A stretch of 64,000 nucleotides of DNA from the NCBI GenBank assembly GCA_964017145.1, contig OZ024842.1:1178001-1242000 (forward strand). Reading direction: 5' to 3'. The position numbers were made by a program, and so were the translations under genes. Shown piece after piece: positions 59,573-64,000 of the stretch; the first letter of the stretch is position 1, and each line of letters begins with the position of its first letter. The DNA is from Agrocybe praecox (Eukaryota > Basidiomycota > Agaricomycetes > Agaricales > Agrocybaceae). Below the pieces are notes generated by a model, which was given only the letters and a program-made list of their open reading frames with translations, was not told the DNA's origin and did not search any database.

Positions 59573-60092
59573 CCTGAGCAACAGAAGGTACCCGTAGGCG
59601 AAATTGTTGGAGCTGTTATATAGGTTGTCCCTCTTAAAGCTAGTACACATGGACTAGTACACCTTCTGACCACTACTCAACCCCTTCATGGAAGAAAACG
59701 CACACGCATAGAAATTCGGAGAGCGGACAGAGAAAGAGATATTATTTTTACAGTCTCTATTTTAATTCGAGAATTACTCTGGCATAGGCTTTCGGATAAA
59801 AATACTAATACTAATCATTTCGGCAAAGCAGGACATATCAAGGATCTAAAGACACACCTGTATGACAGTGGGAGAAAAAACGACAATTGTTGCTCTTGTT
59901 AAAATGGGAGATAGGAGGCGGAGTCCCGAAAATCGCAAGTCAAAATCACTCTGGCCGTTGCCGGCTGAGTCCCAAATATACTCAAAGGTAGATATATTTT
60001 GAAAACTAAGTTTGCACTTCCATTGAAGAAACTTGAACTGGTATTTAATATACATAGTTTTGTGGTAATATTTTTGTCGCCAAGCAAGCAAT
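59573..60092. other. Spacer between polygalacturonase copies 2 and 3
   Basis: About 520 bp, with no gene supported. Confidence 0.5.
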
Positions 60093-62125
60093 CTACTGGC
60101 TGAATCCCGTAATCCCCGCAAAGTTGGTAATGGCGCCTAGATCATAATCTCAGTTTCGTCAACAAGACATTCAGAGCTGATTAAGCAGGTACCTGCGACA
60201 CCTCCAGAAACTTTCAAGTTAGCCCAGTTCCAAGTACCTGAGCGGGATTGTGTGAACCACGAGCAGAATGGTAAAAAAGAGGAGTCAAACCTGTGCAGGC
60301 GTTCTTTCCACAGTTCACGGCAACCCTTTGTGCACCGCTGTTTACGGTAATTGAGGTTGTCGAAGAGACAAAGTTGATGTCCTATCGATGGTAAACGCTT
60401 AATTACAGTGTCTTCCTCATTTGAGAGGCGTTTACTCACAGAGATGATGACTCCGGTTCCGGGAGTTCCAAGGGTATCAGGGTAGCTCTATGTTTATTTT
60501 CGAATTTTGTTATTTGGCAGAAGACAGGGTGTCATCGTACCTCGTCAATGAGAATACCAAACTTGCGAATGCCAGTAGCGGTATTTCCCTTTTATAATGT
60601 CGTGTAAGCATAGATCGTGTGTGTAGGTCAAGTATGGAGGGTATCTCACAGAGTAGGTGACGTTCTTTACTGCACTGCCTGAGGCAGAGGACTTGGTCTT
60701 AATGCGGAGAGCTTGATCGCTATCATGAGCAGAATTGAGCAAAATAGAAAGAATGTCAAAAGGAAGGACCGACTTGTTTGTGATAGTGTTGCCAGAAATG
60801 ACGATACCCGAAACCGTAACGCTAGAGTCGATGGACCCCTGTAGGAATCAAGGTCAATAAATCACTGACTTTTAGCTCAAGAAGAACGTACGATGGAGAT
60901 TCCGTGACCACCGTTGCAGGTGTTGCCCTTGAAGACAATGTTAGTGCCCTTGTTGATGGCGAGGCAGTCGTCCTGGTTGTGGATGTTGCTAGACATCGTG
61001 AAGGTCAGGTCACCGTACTCATGGTAAAGTTAAATTTCAAATACCTGTTTTGGATGGTGACGTCGTTAGCACTGACATCGAAACCATCGGTATTGTGGCC
61101 TTGCGGAAGATTAAAACAAAACAGGAGTAATCATAATGGATGAAAAACACCTGCTGGCTGGCCATCACTCTTCGAGTTTGCAGCATCACCTTGGGCTGGG
61201 GAGCAAAATCATTATTTTTTGTGAGAAACGAAAAGAAAGACTTGCTTACAGTTGTCGATAGTCAAGCCAGTCAAGAGCAACGGGGCGTCGTTTCCGACTG
61301 AGAATACACGTCCTGGAGAGTTGACAACTTTGACGTTCTACATCGTATTCGGAGAAAATAAGGATCTTATTCTCTCCACTGATAAGGATCTCACCTCAAA
61401 GGTACCCGACATCTTGATTCTAATGAAACGACATGAGCACCCAAGGATAGAAAAGATGGGACTTATCCTTACTTCATCATAGGGTCGGGCTTGGTTGTTC
61501 CACCGTTGATTCCTTGACCGTCCTGTGAGCAATTAGTACCAGTTTTATGAATGGAATGTCGTATAAAAGTTCTTACCCAGTAGAAAGGGCCTCCTCCGTC
61601 GAATTTGTGTCCGTTACCATTGACTAACCAGCCGTTTTAAGAACCTTCTTCGTAAGTAAGTGACGTCATGCTCACAGGTAACACCAGTTCCGCTAAAAAT
61701 GGATTCAGATTCATAGAAAAATAAAATTTTATCGAGTGGTACATACCTAAGGGTGAAAAGTGGTCCATCCCAGCTCTTGTTTCCGAACGAAATGTCGCCA
61801 TCTAAATTATGAGGTATGATTAAATAACGAAATCATCGATTTTCATGAAGAGAGTGCATACTCATGGTTAGGGTGGTTCCACTGGCAAGACTCAGAGTCA
61901 AACCCTCTCCAGCGGGTACTGTGAACCCATTCAGGGTAATGGTCGTACACTTGACGGCAGCGGCAACATCTGGAATGAAAACAGTCAGTTAATGTTCATA
62001 TTGTGCTGCAACGGTTGACTCAGACTCAACTCACCAGCAAGAGAACTAATGGTTGCGGAACAAGCAGCATTAGCCAGAATGGCCGAGCTAGAGACAACTA
62101 GGAATACAGAGATAAGTGAGATCAT
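60093..62125 (-). CDS. Secreted endopolygalacturonase (GH28), tandem copy 3
   Basis: It runs from ATG at 62125 ([20 protein letters not shown], a clear signal peptide) to TAG at 60095-60093. Motifs are [30 protein letters not shown] and LRIKTKSSA. The region around [15 protein letters not shown] is conserved, and the C-terminus is [14 protein letters not shown]. Its codons are visibly more C-ending in the core exons than those of copies 1 and 2, which may mean stronger expression or older residence; that is inference from inspection only. It differs from the others by Val for Cys after GFD. It lies at the promoter-proximal end of the cluster, and a 25-bp palindrome sits about 575 bp upstream. 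Confidence 0.92.
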
Positions 62126-64000
62126 TATTGAGAATGTTGAGAATGTTGAGGACTGAAGAGACTCGACGAATCTTACCTCCAATTTATATCTTTGCATAGC
62201 TGGTACTCGACACAATTTTGCCAGCGGGCCGCGCAGAGATGTTGTTTGGTAGCTCGGAAAATTTGGTGAAGGTCAAGTGCAACTAGAACAAGTCAGCGGG
62301 AAAGAGGGTCCCAGTTCTTGGTTACGCATCTAGATGACGAAGCGGGCTCCATTTTTCTGACCACGTCATGATCATGAACGGTTAACTGTTATTTCGATCT
62401 TCATCTTCCCACTGCGGTGCATAACTCAAATCCCTAACGGTAGAAAGTAACAGCTGGCTGCGGACTTCTTGCGTAAGTATTTGTACATCAAATACTCGGT
62501 TGACCAGAGAAAAAATAGCACTAAGCTAAGAGCATCATGGTAAAACGGATCCACTGCCGTGAGGGAGAGGGACGAAGAACCCTCTCGATTCCAGAATAGC
62601 GATGCTGGGTCTGTGAAAAGATTCAATAGTAGTAATATTTTTAGACCACATAAACGAATACGAAGACCGGCTAGTGATGCATCGGGCGCCTTGCGGTACC
62701 CAGTTGTTAGGCCCTAACAACTGGTCACATCTAGTGAATAAGGTCCCGAGATACTCCAATAAAAATTCCGCTCGTGTGCACGTCGTTGAAAACTTGAACG
62801 TGATTGTTCGTTGAATCTTCGGCTAGTAGGACAGTCTGAGATGGAAGCGAAATCCTATAATGTCGGGAATCCTACTGAGAGTAAAGGAAAGACGCTTGAG
62901 GCGCAAATCATTCGAGCAATAACTAAAAAGGCGATACCGGTACCACACTCACGCATGCATGGGTATGTATTTCCTAAATCAAGCAGGTTCCAAGTACGAG
63001 TGATGACCAGACAACCATGGTACGATTTGATAGTACACCGTGTTGTCATTCAGTCCATCTCGTCACGGGTGTTGTCAGTAATTCTTGCGTGAAGATGGCA
63101 TCCTTCTTGACCATCGGCAGAAATCCGTGAAAACAAATGTCGCTCCCTTCCTTGGTTTAAACTTTTCGTTTAACAGAACATCAGAAATCATCGATATAAA
63201 GATAATCTTTGCAAAAAGTTTCGTTGTAAAGTCGTTTGTGGAAGTATAGTTGAAGTTGAATTATTACGCTGGCCTTTCTAGCGAGCTTTTCAGTTGGCGC
63301 TACGTCCATCGTGAAGCATGGGGCGGGTCGATTTTGACTTGGGAGAAGCTGTCAAAGGAAGCCATCTGCATAGAATAAAATAGACCAAAAGAGTCAACTC
63401 CGTGAAAGAAGTCCCTCACTAAAACAGGACCTACGGACAGATGACCAAAGCCCCTGGTAGAGCTAAACCTGTACCAACATGCACTCATGTGCAGGTCCAT
63501 AGTTAATATAATAGATTCGTAGTAGACGCCGCGTGCTGTGGTCCAAAGGCCAACTGCCTCTGAAGAAAGTGCGACGTGGCTAACTGCACCCCGCTCGGGT
63601 TGAAGTAGAGTACCCGAAGCATCTTGAAGCAGAAAAATATGACGCGAATGAGAAACTGCGGTGATCTATAATTGAACAACATATAAGTATAATGAAAGAT
63701 GTAGAATCTACTTGTTATTATTATTACCGGATTGTGCGAGTGATCGCAAATTGAAAGTCATTTTTCTCACTGTCGTTCATTTCTGTTTTGTGAATTGCGG
63801 ATCCGATGAATGTACACCACGAACATAGAGCCACGACTATGTGACAGGCTTTGGGAATGTCGGGTAGTAAAACCCGGGCGGTCCGTTGGAGATCTCTGCG
63901 AGAGGGCTGTGAAGAGTTGTATTGGATGACTTGACCAAGCAGCCTTTGGAAGGTTTGCATTGACATAGTTTGAAGGTATTTTTCGAATACAAAGATCCGA
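62126..64000. other. Region upstream of polygalacturonase copy 3
   Basis: No gene is supported to the window edge. Short frames such as 62811-63092 have no recognisable features. Confidence 0.5.
62700..62724. promoter_or_regulatory. Perfect palindrome (12-bp arms, 1-bp centre)
   Basis: The left arm ccagttgttagg and right arm cctaacaactgg are exact reverse complements around a single C. It lies upstream of the third polygalacturonase. A dimeric regulator site is possible but not shown. Confidence 0.4.

Overview
The window looks like nuclear DNA of a filamentous basidiomycete, probably an Agaricomycete. Nearly every gene is cut by many 48-80 nt GT-AG introns. The recognisable proteins are fungal: a Cdc24-type RhoGEF, a very long RhoGAP, Spo11, a Rap1-like BRCT/Myb protein, a mitochondrial carrier and GH28 endopolygalacturonases. 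I built exon models by hand from splice signals, frame and comparison between paralogues. Every model described with an exon sum gives an open frame whose length is divisible by three.

Region 1 (1-16.8 kb) is a head-to-tail array of seven paralogues on the + strand. The first is a decayed, edge-truncated pseudogene and the other six look intact. They encode membrane proteins of about 370-450 aa that I cannot match to a named protein. Each has two tandem beta-sandwich-like repeats, no signal peptide, one transmembrane helix followed by Arg residues, and a cytoplasmic tail that in five of the six ends near a PPQY (PPxY) motif. A 5'-truncated LINE with poly(A) and a 17-bp target-site duplication lies between copies 2 and 3. 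Two more members (copies 8 and 9; 22.1-27.7 kb) lie in a 2.4-kb direct duplication tangled with an inverted repeat that carries an internally flipped segment.

The main novelty candidate is in this family. In all seven array copies the first base of an invariant Gly codon is a one-nucleotide exon between two introns, with the arrangement AG|G|GY. Four copies use a GC-AG second intron. The two diverged paralogues encode the same place in one uninterrupted 297-nt exon, the same length as 43+1+253 nt in copy 2. Without the single G every copy goes out of frame.

Region 2 (17.9-20.8 kb) holds a minus-strand SLC25 carrier resembling yeast Ypr011c, with an Ala/Ser-rich insertion, and an intron-containing tRNA-Arg(UCG).

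Region 3 (30-42.5 kb, all + strand) holds a 1822-aa RhoGAP with an N-myristoylation signature, then SPO11 with a predicted acidic N-terminal extension, then a Rap1-like protein with one BRCT and three Rap1-type Myb modules. A 6.6-kb gene-poor stretch follows, then the CDC24 RhoGEF (49.2-52.7 kb). An activator and a possible silencer of Rho/Cdc42-family GTPases therefore lie within 20 kb of each other.

Region 4 (54.1-62.1 kb) holds three tandem minus-strand endopolygalacturonases with all GH28 catalytic motifs. They are very intron-rich (19 exons in the one fully traced). The last 1.9 kb holds no gene I can support, but has a perfect 12-bp-arm palindrome upstream of the third polygalacturonase.
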